Positions 28,823 through 38,419 are shown, counted from the stretch's first letter. The stretch is 64,000 bases of DNA from Streptomyces rimosus (GCF_008704655.1 NZ_CP023688.1:682001-746000); one strand, 5' to 3'. The notes: generated by a model from the sequence alone, not told the origin. Translations and numbers: made by a program.

Positions 28823-29586
28823 GGCCCTTCAGTCCCTTCACCGGCAGCGGTGGCCGGCCCGTTTCCATCATCTCGAAAGCTCAAGCGGCGGGCCACCACG
28901 TCCTCGGCGACCTCGGTCACCGGGCGCCCGTGGCGGAAGGCGTGGGCGCGCAGGCGCAGCAGCGCCTGCGCCACGGGCACACCGGCCTGCACGCTGACCA
29001 TGCCGCTGGCCTGGTGGACGACGGCCCGGTAGAACTCCGCCCCCTCTTCTGCGGCGGCGAAGGCGTCCAGCTGCGGACCGCCTTTGACCAGGAGGGCGGT
29101 CAGGGCGTTGGCCACCAGCCACGCATCGGTCATCGTGGTGTCCGCCAGCGGGCCCGGCGCGGTGCGCTGCAGCGTCAAGGTCCCCAGGCACGCGGAACCG
29201 ATGTGCAGCGGGAAGCAGAAGAGTGCGCCGATGCCCAGCGCCGCGGCTTCGGGCAGCAGTGCGGGCCACCGCCCGGCCGGGACCCGCGCCAGGTCCGGCA
29301 CCACAACCGGCGCACAGCACACCCCCACCTCCGGGCCGGGGCCCTGGCCCAGCGTGAACTGCAACTCCTCCAGCCGCGCACTGGCGCCTTCGGAGCACCA
29401 CAGCACCTCGCTCAGACCGTTGCCGGCCAGCACGGAGACGGCGACGCCGTCCACGTCCAGCGCCTGGGCGCACACCTGCGGATCGACACCGACCAGCCCC
29501 GTACCGGCGCCGGAGGGAGCCAGGTGCCTCAGCACAGCAGTCACGTCACGGTCGGCACCCACCCGTCCCACCTCCAGCACGCCCAT
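28819..29586 (-). CDS. GAF-ANTAR-like regulator, first gene of the leftward triplet
   Basis: 255 aa from ATG 29586; codons further upstream in the same frame lose coding bias. GAF core FTLGQGPGPEVGVCCAPVVV, GALFCFPLHIGSACLGTLTL; the C-terminal ANTAR-like set is AVVHQASGMVSVQAGVPVAQ, ALLRLRAHAFRHGRPVTEVA. It overlaps 28094-28822 by four bases. Confidence 0.8.
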   Translation of the reverse strand: MGVLEVGRVGADRDVTAVLRHLAPSGAGTGLVGVDPQVCAQALDVDGVAVSVLAGNGLSEVLWCSEGASARLEELQFTLGQGPGPEVGVCCAPVVVPDLARVPAGRWPALLPEAAALGIGALFCFPLHIGSACLGTLTLQRTAPGPLADTTMTDAWLVANALTALLVKGGPQLDAFAAAEEGAEFYRAVVHQASGMVSVQAGVPVAQALLRLRAHAFRHGRPVTEVAEDVVARRLSFRDDGNGPATAAGEGTEGP

Positions 29587-29920
29587 CCGGCAGCCGCCCC
29601 GCGGCGCAGGGACGCACTCCACCAGCGGACAGTCTAGGGAAAGATCCGGACCTACTTCGAGTTTCCCGCGAACACATCCCACGCCGGTCCGGAACCACCA
29701 GCCGCAGGGAAAGAAAGACGGACCCGGCCGCCCGTAAGCACGGTGGGTCGCCGGTGCGGGGCGTAGGGTGAAGGTAGCTGCCCGAAGGTGACGCGCCCGT
29801 CGACTATTTCTGACATTGGCTTCCGGTCAGGGCAGCATCGGCGGTGAATGCCGGAGATCGGAACGCACCCATGCGTGCCCACCCCATCGCACGCCCGCCC
29901 ACCTGTGCGCCGGGCCCGCG

Positions 29921-30649
29921 GTGACCAGGCCCCGGGCGGAAGCCGTCGCCCTGGCCTCCCGCCACGTGGGCCGGCCCCACCCGGCCCGGCACCTCGGCGA
30001 AGCCTGCCGCACCGCCCTGGACGACGCCTACTGCGTGGGCCTGACGCTGGCGGCCGACGCCGCCCTGGCCCAACGGGCCTCCCTGTGCGCCGCCGGCCCT
30101 CTGGCAGCTCAGGGCGAGACCCTGCAGATCAACCTCGGCGAAGGCCCCTGCGTCCAGGCCCTGAACCAGGGCAGCCCGGTCCTCGCGGACGACCTCGCCG
30201 ACCCCCGCACCATCCGCCAGTGGCCCGTCTACGCCCAGCAGGCCCAGGCGCACCATATCCGCGCCGCCTTCGCCCTGCCCGTCCTCAGCGGCCCCGCCCC
30301 CGCCCAGCAGGCCGGACTCGTGCTCACCCTCTACCGAGACCGGCCCGGCCCGCTTTCCGCAGCAGAGCTGCACACCGCCCAGCTGCATGCCGACGCCGCG
30401 GAACTCCTGCTCCTGAGCGCCCCCGTACCTGCCGAGGACGACCTTGCCGACGCCTGGCTCCTGCCCGTCGAAGCCGTCGTCCACCAGGCCACCGGCGTGA
30501 TCAGCTACCGCCACGCCCTCACCACCGGGCAGGCCCTGGCCCTGCTGCGCGCCTACGCCCACTCCACCGACACCGACCTGACCAGCCTCGCCCACGCCAT
30601 CGTCCACGAAAACCTGCACCTGCCCGACCCACCCGAGACAGACTCCTGA
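29921..30649 (+). CDS. GAF-ANTAR-like regulator, divergent
   Basis: 242 aa from the GTG at 29921. GAF core INLGEGPCVQALNQGSPVLA, RAAFALPVLSGPAPAQQAGL; the C-terminal ANTAR-like part is VVHQATGVISYRHALTTGQA, LALLRAYAHSTDTDLTSLAH. The segment at 29763 (GTAGGGT, then AGGTAGCTG) resembles the promoter block at 55152. Divergent from the 28819-29586 gene, so a shared ~330-nt control region separates them. Confidence 0.8.
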   Translation: MTRPRAEAVALASRHVGRPHPARHLGEACRTALDDAYCVGLTLAADAALAQRASLCAAGPLAAQGETLQINLGEGPCVQALNQGSPVLADDLADPRTIRQWPVYAQQAQAHHIRAAFALPVLSGPAPAQQAGLVLTLYRDRPGPLSAAELHTAQLHADAAELLLLSAPVPAEDDLADAWLLPVEAVVHQATGVISYRHALTTGQALALLRAYAHSTDTDLTSLAHAIVHENLHLPDPPETDS

Positions 30650-31076
30650 CAGCCCGGCGCCCTGAGCACGACGGACCTCCGCCTCGGCGCGGTGAGACGA
30701 TCCGCCTCAAGGCGATCAGGTGAGACACCCGGCGCGGCAACGCCACACGGACGCCGGGCAGGTGCGCCCCGCGTCTGCCCTGTCCCAGCCGCAAGGAAGT
30801 CCGAACGGCCGAAGTCCGCTTTGCGCCGTCGGACCGGCGTACGCTCGACGGGCATCCGCGGACACCTCCACCGGCGCGATCACCGTACGGACGGGGCATC
30901 CGGCGGCCTCGGCGAGGGAGGTCAGGCCATGCCGCCAGCGGGCACTCCTCCGGCCCCCGACGGCCGGCTCCCCACTTCATCGTGTACCGGCCCCGGCCCC
31001 CGGACGGCCGCGATCAGCCGCCGCTGTGTGCAGCGTCCCGGAGCCCGGTTCCGGGTGCGCAGGGAAGTGGTCCAGC
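30650..31076. other. Intergenic region upstream of the STAS-MEDS pair
   Basis: About 430 nt; likely holds the promoter of the STAS-HATPase operon. No gene recognised. Confidence 0.3.
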
Positions 31077-31424
31077 GTGCGCCTCCCCACTTACGCCGAT
31101 GCGCTGCTGCGCATCTGGCACACCGATGACCCGCCGGGCCTGCGGCTGTCCGGCCAGATCGACCTGACCAACCAGACCGCGCTGATGGGCCAGCTGCTCG
31201 CCCTCAACGGAGCACCCGCCGATGTCACCGTGGACCTGCGCGAGGTGACGTTCTTGAACTTCGCCGCCCTGCACGCCCTGGTCTCCTACGCCGAACTGCT
31301 GGGGGCCGGCCGGCGCCTGGTCCTGCACACCCGCGCCCCCGTCGTCGGTCAGATGCTGCTGGCCTGCGGCTGGGACCGGCCCGAACTGCGCCTGCCCCTC
31401 CTGGAGGAGGCCAGCGATGAGTGA
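31077..31424 (+). CDS. STAS-domain protein lacking the phosphoacceptor Ser/Thr
   Basis: 115 aa from the GTG at 31077 (upstream AGGGAAG). STAS core: GLRLSGQIDLTNQTALMGQL, VTVDLREVTFLNFAALHALV. At the normal Asp-Ser/Thr-Ser site the sequence is NFAAL, so the usual regulated Ser/Thr is absent. The stop lies inside the start of the HATPase gene (GATGAGTGA), giving tight translational coupling. A constitutively binding antagonist or structural partner is inferred. Confidence 0.75.
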   Translation: MRLPTYADALLRIWHTDDPPGLRLSGQIDLTNQTALMGQLLALNGAPADVTVDLREVTFLNFAALHALVSYAELLGAGRRLVLHTRAPVVGQMLLACGWDRPELRLPLLEEASDE

Positions 31425-32412
31425 CCCGCAGCCACCCTCCCGGCCCGGCGGCACACCCCACGCGCACCACCTGCTGCTCTACGGCGGCGACGAGCAGTTT
31501 CTGGCCGCCGCCCTGCCCTTCACCCGCGACGGGCTGGCCGCAGGGGAGCCGGTCTTCATCGCCACCAGCCGGTACAACACCGCCCTGCTCAAACAGCATC
31601 TGGGACCGCAGGCCGAGCAGGTCTCCTTCGCCCCGGCCCACTGGCACCGCACGCCCGCCCAGGCGCTACTGGCCTTCCACGACCAGGCCCGCACCTTCCA
31701 GGGGCCCTCCCGGGTACTGGGCGAGCCGCCCTGGGCCGGCCTGAGCGACGACCAGGCCCGCGAGTGGATCCGCTACGAGTGCCTGCTCACCCTCGCTCTG
31801 GCCTCCACCGGCGCCTGGCACCTGTGCCCCTACGACACCCGCACCCTCCCCGACGGCGTCCTGCACGCCGCCCAGCTCACCCACCCGGCCCTGACCACCG
31901 GAACCGCCCACCGGCCCAACCCCGCCCACATCGCCCCCGAAGAATTCAGCGCGGCCTGCGACAGCGTGCCGCTGCCCGGCCCGCCCGCCCACTGCGAACA
32001 GTTCCGCTTCGACGGCCCCCAGCACCTCGCCCAGCTGCGCGAGTTCACCGCCCGCCTCGCCCGCACCGCAGCCCTGGCCCCCGACCGCATCGACAGCCTG
32101 CTGATCTGCGTCGACCAGGCCGCCACCACCGCCGTGCACCACGGCGCCGGCGGCGGCCACTGCCGCATCTGGACCACCACCGACGAAATACTCTGCGAAG
32201 TCACCGACCCCCACGGCACCCTGAACACCGCCCTGGCCGGATACCTGCCACCCGCCACCGCCCACCTCGACGGCCGCGGCCTGTGGATCATCCGCCAGCT
32301 CAGCGACGCCACCGACATACGCAGCAACACCAACGGCACCACCATCCGCATCCGCATGAACCGCCGCCGCCCCACCACTCCACCCTCCCCACCACCGCAA
32401 CGGGCGAAGTAG
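31417..32412 (+). CDS. MEDS sensor domain fused to an anti-sigma HATPase
   Basis: 331 aa. Residues ~15-175 fit the MEDS domain (HHLLLYGGDEQFLAAALPFT, WIRYECLLTLALAS, CPYDTRTLPDGVLHAAQLTH), a proposed methanogen/methylotroph-type ligand sensor common in Actinobacteria. Residues ~200-310 are a GHKL ATPase with weak N-box LLICVDQAATTAVHHGAGGG and G-box DGRGLWIIRQL. Co-translated with the STAS gene, it makes a sensor kinase/antagonist pair for partner switching. Target sigma factor unknown. Confidence 0.85.
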   Translation: MSDPQPPSRPGGTPHAHHLLLYGGDEQFLAAALPFTRDGLAAGEPVFIATSRYNTALLKQHLGPQAEQVSFAPAHWHRTPAQALLAFHDQARTFQGPSRVLGEPPWAGLSDDQAREWIRYECLLTLALASTGAWHLCPYDTRTLPDGVLHAAQLTHPALTTGTAHRPNPAHIAPEEFSAACDSVPLPGPPAHCEQFRFDGPQHLAQLREFTARLARTAALAPDRIDSLLICVDQAATTAVHHGAGGGHCRIWTTTDEILCEVTDPHGTLNTALAGYLPPATAHLDGRGLWIIRQLSDATDIRSNTNGTTIRIRMNRRRPTTPPSPPPQRAK

Positions 32413-32460
32413 TCCGGCACCTGCGAGACATTCGGCTGTCTTGCTTACGTCACCCGGGGC

Positions 32461-32700
32461 CGCGCGTCAGCACTCACGGTGATTGTCGATGTGTCGGCGG
32501 TGGAGAGCTGCTGGGTATTGATGCCCTGGCCACTTTGGTCCGCAAGTCCATGCGCCTGCACTCGGTCGGCGGTGGACTGCTGCTGGCCGCGCCTGAGCAC
32601 CGCGTGGAGCGACGGCCGGGCGCGGGGGCTCTTCACCGAGCAGTCGGCACCGCCGCTACGGCACCACTGACCGTGGCCTTACTGACCGTGGCCTTCGGGG
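32461..32700 (+). pseudogene. Truncated, frameshifted STAS copy
   Basis: Second copy of the 3' half of 16724-17131. VIVDVSAVE is in one frame; LLGIDALATLVRKSMRLHSV and GGGLLLAAP are in another. No start is available and the end of the gene is degenerate. Confidence 0.7.
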
Positions 32701-32810
32701 GAAGGAACCGCAACGGCACGTGCCGAGCTGGAAGGGGCGCTTCGTTGCTTGCTCCAGAAGACAGCCTGGGCCGTGAAGGGAAATCCGGTGATCATGGCGC
32801 ACCGTGAAGC
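32476..32810 (+). repeat. Segmental repeat, copy 2
   Basis: Direct repeat of 16832-17260, about 15.6 kb away and in the same orientation. It matches through the STAS part and the following noncoding blocks, with several small deletions relative to copy 1. Confidence 0.75.
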
Positions 32811-33210
32811 ACCAACCGGAGTGTCGACTGGCTGCTTCGCTTCGGAGCCGCCAGGTGCGGCTGGTCGCGCAGCACCGGAGCAACGGGAAAGCAGGCCGTC
32901 GACTTCCAGTTGCGCCGCACGAGTGCCGCACCGCTCAACCGCGTCTCAGGCACCTTCTCCGGATGTCGCTTCGGGCCCGGGCGACTCCGCCCGGGCCCGA
33001 AGCCCGACGTCAGCGGGACAGCTGGAGGCAGGCGGACTGTCGCAGACTGCCCATATCGCTACCGCACGAGGTCTGAACGGCGGCGACCGCCCACCGGAGC
33101 CTGCCGGCCGGCCCCGGCGCACATGCCCTGACCGGGCCGCCGGACACCTACCGACCAAGGTACAGGCCGGGTAACCGCACCTCCCGTGCCCAAACCGAAG
33201 CATCCGCCGA
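32811..33210. other. Intergenic region, nothing recognised
   Basis: About 400 nt between the repeat and the leftward sigma-factor remnant. Confidence 0.3.
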
Positions 33211-33764
33211 TCACGCCGCAGCCCCGTACTCCTGCTCCGCGTTCTGCTCCACCTCGGCCCGCACCCGGGCCAGCGCCCGGGTGATCCGGCGTGAGACGTG
33301 CATCTGGGACAGATCCAGCTCTGCGGCGATCGCGCTTTGCGTCATGTCCTCGAAGAACCGCCAGTACAGGATGCGGCGCTCCCGTTCGGGCAGCATGGCC
33401 AGCGCGGGCTTGACCGCTTCGCGGTCCTCGATGAGCCCGAAGCGGCTGTCGGCACCGCCGAGGGTGTCCATGAGGGTGTAGTCGTCGTTGTCGGCCCTGC
33501 GGTCCAGGGCCACGTCCAGCGACAGCGACCGGTAGCTCTCCAGCGCCTCCAGCCCTTGCGTGACGTCTTCCTCGGCCAGGCAGGCGTGTTCGGCGACCTG
33601 CGTCACGGTCGGCGACCTGCCGTCCAAGGTGGTGCCCAGTTCCCGTACGTCCTTGCGGACCTTGTTGCGCAGTTCCTGGGTACGCCGGGGCACACACGGA
33701 AGTCTTCGGCGGTATCCGGATCGCGGTATCGCCCGCGGGCACACTCGATCATGGTGGTGGCCAT
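33211..33764 (-). pseudogene. SigB/SigF-family stress sigma factor with region 2 deleted
   Basis: A well-formed start (AAGGAG, ATG 33764) encodes MATTMIECARGRYRDPDTAE. At ~33695, in another frame, the sequence jumps to VPRRTQELRNKVRKDVRELG, the end of region 2.4/start of region 3. Regions 3 and 4 follow intact: LAEEDVTQGLEALESYRSLS, LPERERRILYWRFFEDMTQS, IAAELDLSQMHVSRRITRAL. About 110 residues covering region 1.2-2.4, which binds core polymerase and the -10 box, are missing. It is unlikely to act as a sigma factor, though the retained regions 3-4 could still bind an anti-sigma. Confidence 0.75.
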
Positions 33765-35427
33765 CGCCGGCTCTCCTTAGACGCTGGTAGGCGGCTCGCA
33801 TGCAATTAAGTGGCCACTGACCGGAATCCGGCAGGCTGGCCCTCGTAACGGGGTGCCTGCGGTTCCGAAGCACTACAGGTCTCCTGACCCGGATACCGCC
33901 CTCCACACGTACAATCCGAAAGCATTTGTGGTGGCGCGCGTCCGAGGAGCGAAGCAGCCCGCTTCCCGGACGCCCACGCAGTGGGCACCATCTCCTGAAC
34001 AAAAGCAGCACCGGCCGCCACTTTCGTATCGACTGAATCTGCTGGCCAACACGCCTAGCCTGGGCCAGCCCCACGGGACGCACGGCAGTAGGGCAGCGGC
34101 CGCACGGGCAGAACCGAGCACAACAACCACTGCCGGCCGGGGCCCTTGACGGGCGGGCCCGCTTCAACAGGAACGCGGACAGGAGGTGAACCTGCGGTAT
34201 CGCTGCGTCAGGTCATGGCCCCGTTGGCGTCGATCGATCCGCGAAAGGTCAGCAGCGCGGCAGGAAAGGCGATCAGCATGGAGACCATTACCCAATCTGT
34301 CTCCGCTGTCGCCTGGACCGCGACTTTCACGCACAGCAGGTCGACCGGCACCCGGTGGAGGAACGAAGCGAAGACGCACAGCTACATATAGTTAGCCCAC
34401 GCGAAAGTTCTTTCGTGCAGCGTACAGAGAGGACGGGCCGGTAAGAACATGCCGACACCGGTGCAAAAGCAGCGCGGGAGCGGCAGCCGACGACCCTGGC
34501 TGCAGTAGAAGCTCAAGCGGCCCAGCCGACGGAGGAGACGTTGCTGCAGGCATCGTGGTCGGGACCGTTCTCGGGCGTTCCGCCACAGCCTCGCCCGCCC
34601 GGCCGACCCCTGCCGCTCGGCGCGCCGTTGAAGCCGGCGGTCGTCGGTGCGCCTCCATGGCGATCGTCTCCCCCTGCGACACCACGGCGCGTTACCTCCG
34701 CCATGGGCACATCGTCAGCTGGAAGGGATTTGGCAGATCGCGGAGTTCTCGCGGGGAAAACCCCGCTCCGGGTGCTCTCGCGGGCACTGGGGCAGCGGGG
34801 ACAGTCCACGTCCGCGTCGAACCGCAGACGTCCACTTGGAGGGTTCGCTACGCGGTCCGCTTCGGGGGGGGAAGACGTGAAGACTCCATCAACGAATTGG
34901 CCCGCGGATCCGGCGTGCGCCACCGGCACTACCGAGGTCAGCCGAAGGTCCATCCGCAGCAAGTGTCACGGCCATCGCCGTGGACATCGAGCGCCTCAGC
35001 AGCCTGACATCCACCGAGGGCACCGCGGCCGCCAACTGCCTTCCAGACCTTCCTGAACCAGCACAGCGTCCCTCGGCCGATGTCCTGGCGCCTCCTCGGC
35101 AGTTGACGTCGGCCACTTCGGAATTCCCGACAGAGCCAAGCTCGCCTGTTTACGCCGTCACCGCCACCTGCTCCCTGGCCACGGCATCTGCTTCCCCGCG
35201 ACCTGGATGACCGAGCAGACGGTGGCATCGCGCCCGTGAAATCTCGTCCCGGCATGTTGAGCGGCCCCCTCCGCCTCCCGGTTTGCTGGGCCCGGGGCTA
35301 CCCTCGTATCAGGACGTCGACGTTCCAGACCCCGACGGCGCGTTGCTGCTGAGCGCACACCTGCCGGGACCACGGCCCGCACCGCCGCTGCCCCGTCCCG
35401 GCCCGGACGCCCGGAACCGGAGGCGTT
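33765..35427. other. 1.7-kb region without a recognisable gene
   Basis: Open frames on both strands are Arg/Pro-rich shadows. It holds one clear palindrome (34402-34415). Segments near 34.7-34.9 kb and 35.1-35.2 kb show short coding-like runs (for example GTVHVRVEPQTSTWRVRYAV; FGIPDRAKLACLRRHRHLLP) that may be gene remnants, but no family is recognisable. Confidence 0.35.
34402..34415. promoter_or_regulatory. 14-bp palindrome, possible operator
   Basis: CGAAAG TT CTTTCG, a perfect dyad in AT-richer sequence than its surroundings. No adjacent intact gene is available to assign it to. Confidence 0.35.
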
Positions 35428-35808
35428 ATGTCCCTGCCCGGTCTGAACGTTTACCGGCACGACAAGCGGGACCGTGCACTGATCACTCTGGCCGGTGAGA
35501 TCGACCTGACGACGGCGCCGTTGGTCAGCGCGTCCCTGCGGGAATGCCTGTACGGCTCCATACGCACCATCGACATCGACCTGACCGCCGTCACCTTCTG
35601 CGACGTGAGCGGCCTCAACGCCTTCCTGCACGCTGCCGCGCAGGCCACGCAGACAGGCAGAAGCCTGCGACTGCATCATCCGCCGCTCGCTCTGCGACGC
35701 ATCCTTTCGCACGGCAACTCTGCCCTGCTGCTGGGCGGCGTTCCAGCGAGCCACCGCGGAAGCACGCCCTCACCATGGCCCGCTCCCTTTCCGGCAGGCA
35801 CACCGTGA
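35428..35808 (+). CDS. STAS-domain anti-anti-sigma factor
   Basis: 126 aa, ATG 35428 with GGAGG 4-5 nt upstream. The STAS core LITLAGEIDLTTAPLVSASL, DIDLTAVTFCDVSGLNAFLH has the Ser phosphoacceptor in DVSGL. The last ~20 residues are Pro/Ser-rich. It lies 228 nt upstream of the GAF-PP2C phosphatase, which could dephosphorylate it. Confidence 0.85.
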   Translation: MSLPGLNVYRHDKRDRALITLAGEIDLTTAPLVSASLRECLYGSIRTIDIDLTAVTFCDVSGLNAFLHAAAQATQTGRSLRLHHPPLALRRILSHGNSALLLGGVPASHRGSTPSPWPAPFPAGTP

Positions 35809-36036
35809 CGGGCACCGGACCCGGACCAGGCGAGGAGCGGTCCACGCCTCGCTCAGCGCGAATTTGGCGGATCAGGCCGGCCACGCCGCCCACCGTGCTT
35901 TTCCGGCGTGGGGTGGCAGGACATCGGACAGGTTCGCAGGCTCTCCGGGCCGGCGGCGCTACGGGCACGGCCGACCGCGTCCTCGCGCACGACACCCGTA
36001 CGCAGCGTCCTGGGCGACCGGAGACGAGGTGGGCAC

Positions 36037-37479
36037 ATGCCGGACGACAAACAGAGCGGGAAGCCTGAACTCGCCTCCGAGGACGGCCGGGAACGAGAAG
36101 CGCGACGTATCGCGGCGGTCCGCCGTTACGACATCCTGGGCACCCCACCGGACGGGGCGTTCGACCGGATCGCGGCGCTGGCCGGACGCCTCTTCGACGT
36201 CCCGATGGCGACGGTGACCATCGTGGACACCGACCGGGTCTGGTTCAAGGCCGCCTATGGGCTGGAAGGCGCCACCCAGACCGACCGGGACGCGAGTTTG
36301 AGCAGCTCGGCGATCCTGACCGACGCGCCCCTGGTCATCCCCGACACCCGTCACGATGCCCTGACCCGCGCACACCCGATGGTGACCGGCCCCGCCCGCA
36401 TCCGCTTCTACGCCGCGGCACCGATCACCACCGCCGACGGCCACCGGCTCGGTGCCGTCGATGTCCGGGACACCCGGCCCCGCCGGATCACCCCCGAGCA
36501 GGCCGCCGCGCTGACCGATCTGGCCACGCTGGTCATGGACCAACTGGAGCTGCGGCTGTCCGCGTTGCACATGCTGCGCAGGCAACGCGAACTACTGCAG
36601 GTGGCACGCGCGGCTCGCGACCGGGCCGAGCAGGACCGGGCCCGGACCGCCGCATTCGCCGCGGTCCTGCAGAGTTCCCTGCTGCCGCCGGCCCTGCCCC
36701 ACGTGCCGGGTCTCCAGGCGGCCTGCCACTACACGACCGCCTCCGTCCACGACATCGGCGGCGACTTCTACGACATCTTTCCCCTGGGCGCCGGCCGGTG
36801 GGCGTTCTGCCTCGGTGACGTGAGCGGCAGAGGTGCGACGGCGGCCGCGCTCACCTCGATGATCCGCCACACCCTTCGCTCCACGGCCCTGCTGGAATCC
36901 GACCCGCGCACCGTGCTGGAGATACTGAACAAGGCTCTGCTGGCGGACCCGACCGCCGGCGTCCGCCTGTGCACCCTGGTCTTCGGCACCCTGGTCCCCG
37001 ACCCCGCCGGCGGATTCACCATCACCCTGACCGGAGGCGGCCACCCTCCCGCATACCACCTGCGCCCGGCCCGCCGGGGACTGCGCCCCCGTGCCGAACC
37101 GATGCAGTTGTCCGGCGGCATGCTTCTCGGTGTACTCGACGGCGCCTCGGTCGTCTCCCGGACGTTGCGCCTGGCACCGGGCGAAGCTCTCCTGCTCCGC
37201 AGCGACGGCCTGACCGCCTCGCGCACCTCCCACGGCGCCCGCTTCGACGAGGAAAGCCTGGCCGCGCATCTCACCCACCACGCGGCCACCAGTACGGCGA
37301 CCCGCGCAGCCGCCGTCATCGACGACCTCGCCGCCCTGCTGGCGACCTTTCCCGTCGGCCCGGCGGACGACGTGGCCCTTCTCGCTCTCAGCGCCACCCC
37401 CTTAGGTGCCGGCGGCGCACCCGTCGGCGCGTCGGGCACCACCCACACCAGCGGCCCCCGCCCACAAGAGCGCGCATGA
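36037..37479 (+). CDS. GAF-PP2C (SpoIIE/RsbU-type) serine phosphatase
   Basis: 480 aa, ATG 36037 after GAGGTGGGC. GAF at ~30-175 (YDILGTPPDGAFDRIAALAG, FYAAAPITTADGHRLGAVDV), short coiled coil at ~180-210, PP2C at ~215-455 with GGDFYDIFPLGAGRWAFCLG, DVSGRGATAAALTSMIRHTL, LTGGGHPPAYHLRP, and the late metal Asp sites SDGLTASRT and GPADDVALLAL. All main metal-binding Asp positions are present, so it should be active on phospho-Ser of STAS proteins. Likely partner: 35428-35808. Confidence 0.9.
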   Translation: MPDDKQSGKPELASEDGREREARRIAAVRRYDILGTPPDGAFDRIAALAGRLFDVPMATVTIVDTDRVWFKAAYGLEGATQTDRDASLSSSAILTDAPLVIPDTRHDALTRAHPMVTGPARIRFYAAAPITTADGHRLGAVDVRDTRPRRITPEQAAALTDLATLVMDQLELRLSALHMLRRQRELLQVARAARDRAEQDRARTAAFAAVLQSSLLPPALPHVPGLQAACHYTTASVHDIGGDFYDIFPLGAGRWAFCLGDVSGRGATAAALTSMIRHTLRSTALLESDPRTVLEILNKALLADPTAGVRLCTLVFGTLVPDPAGGFTITLTGGGHPPAYHLRPARRGLRPRAEPMQLSGGMLLGVLDGASVVSRTLRLAPGEALLLRSDGLTASRTSHGARFDEESLAAHLTHHAATSTATRAAAVIDDLAALLATFPVGPADDVALLALSATPLGAGGAPVGASGTTHTSGPRPQERA

Positions 37480-37574
37480 TCTCGCCACCGGACGGGTCCG
37501 CGGACCACTTTCCCGCAACGCGCACATCCACGATCCCCGAAGCGACAGCCACCACACCACAGACAAGGACCGCC

Positions 37575-37748
37575 ATGGACATGGGACGAGTCATCAGGAA
37601 CAAAGCCCAGACAGCCAAAGGCAGGATCAAGGAGACCCTCGGCCGGACCGCCCGCAACCGGCAGACGCAACGCGAAGGCCGATCGGACCGCTCGATGGGC
37701 AACTTGAAACAAGCCGCCGCCAAAGCCAGGAAGGCCTTCAAACGCTGA
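37575..37748 (+). CDS. CsbD-family stress protein
   Basis: 57 aa from ATG 37575 after AAGGAC. Helical, very basic, with the CsbD pattern AKGRIKETLGR near the N-terminus and a Lys-rich end (KQAAAKARKAFKR). CsbD proteins are sigma-B targets in other Gram-positives. It follows the phosphatase by ~95 nt on the same strand. Confidence 0.8.
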   Translation: MDMGRVIRNKAQTAKGRIKETLGRTARNRQTQREGRSDRSMGNLKQAAAKARKAFKR

Positions 37749-37940
37749 CCGGTACGCGGGGCCCGGAGGAGTCACTTGCCCCAGAGGTGCTTCCGCCTGC
37801 CGGAAGGCAGGGCGGCCGCCGCCACTCGGCGCACCTCATGCAGAGCAAAAGCTCGGCCTGATGCGGACGGCCCACGACGGTGCGGAAGCGGACGGAGCGC
37901 TCCTCCGCGCCCCAGCAGCGACAGCGCGGCTGAACAGTGG

Positions 37941-38419
37941 TCACCGCGCCCGTCCTTCGATGCGCTCCACCATACTCCCCTCACGCAGGTGGACGTCGTT
38001 GACCGCGATGTCGACCTCGACAACTTCCAGGCCGGTCCTCTCTCCAGTGGCCGTGCTCACATGGTCACGGAGTTCGGCGGCGATCACCGGAGTGCTCATT
38101 CCGTATTCGACGACCACTGCCCGGTCCACGGCGCCCTGGCGCGTGCCGGCATCGACGTCGATTCCACGGTCCGTGCCGCCCCGCCCCCGGGGGCTTTCTC
38201 ACACCTCGCACCGAAGCTCCGGGCGAATCCACCACCCAGCGCGTGAATCGCGGGAACTTCGCGTGCCGCCATCCGGCGATTCTCGCGACACCCCCGCCTA
38301 CGATGATCGTCCTTCCGCGCGGCGAGGCCAGTTGCACTGATCCGGACCATCCGGTACGCGCCACCGGCGACGAGTGACCTGTCGGACGCCTGCCGGGCCA
38401 CACTGGTCGACCCCGTCAT
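37941..38419 (-). pseudogene. Asp23/Gls24-family protein, multiply frameshifted
   Basis: Aligned with the intact copy at 60799-61284, fragments appear in three frames: VQLASPRGRTIIVGGGVARI, then MAAREVPAIHALGGGFARSF, then VVVEYGMSTPVIAAELRDHV, TGLEVVEVDIAVNDVHLREG. The region around the ATG (CACCTGAGGAGGTG, then TCGCATGACGG) also matches the intact copy, so this was a full paralogue. At least three indels break it. Confidence 0.75.

Noticed and set aside
29763..29830. Sixth copy of the DUF5994 leader upstream of the GAF gene at 29921
   Set aside because: GTAGGGT and the next few bases match copy D, but the later box is displaced by about 5 nt and the hairpin is absent.
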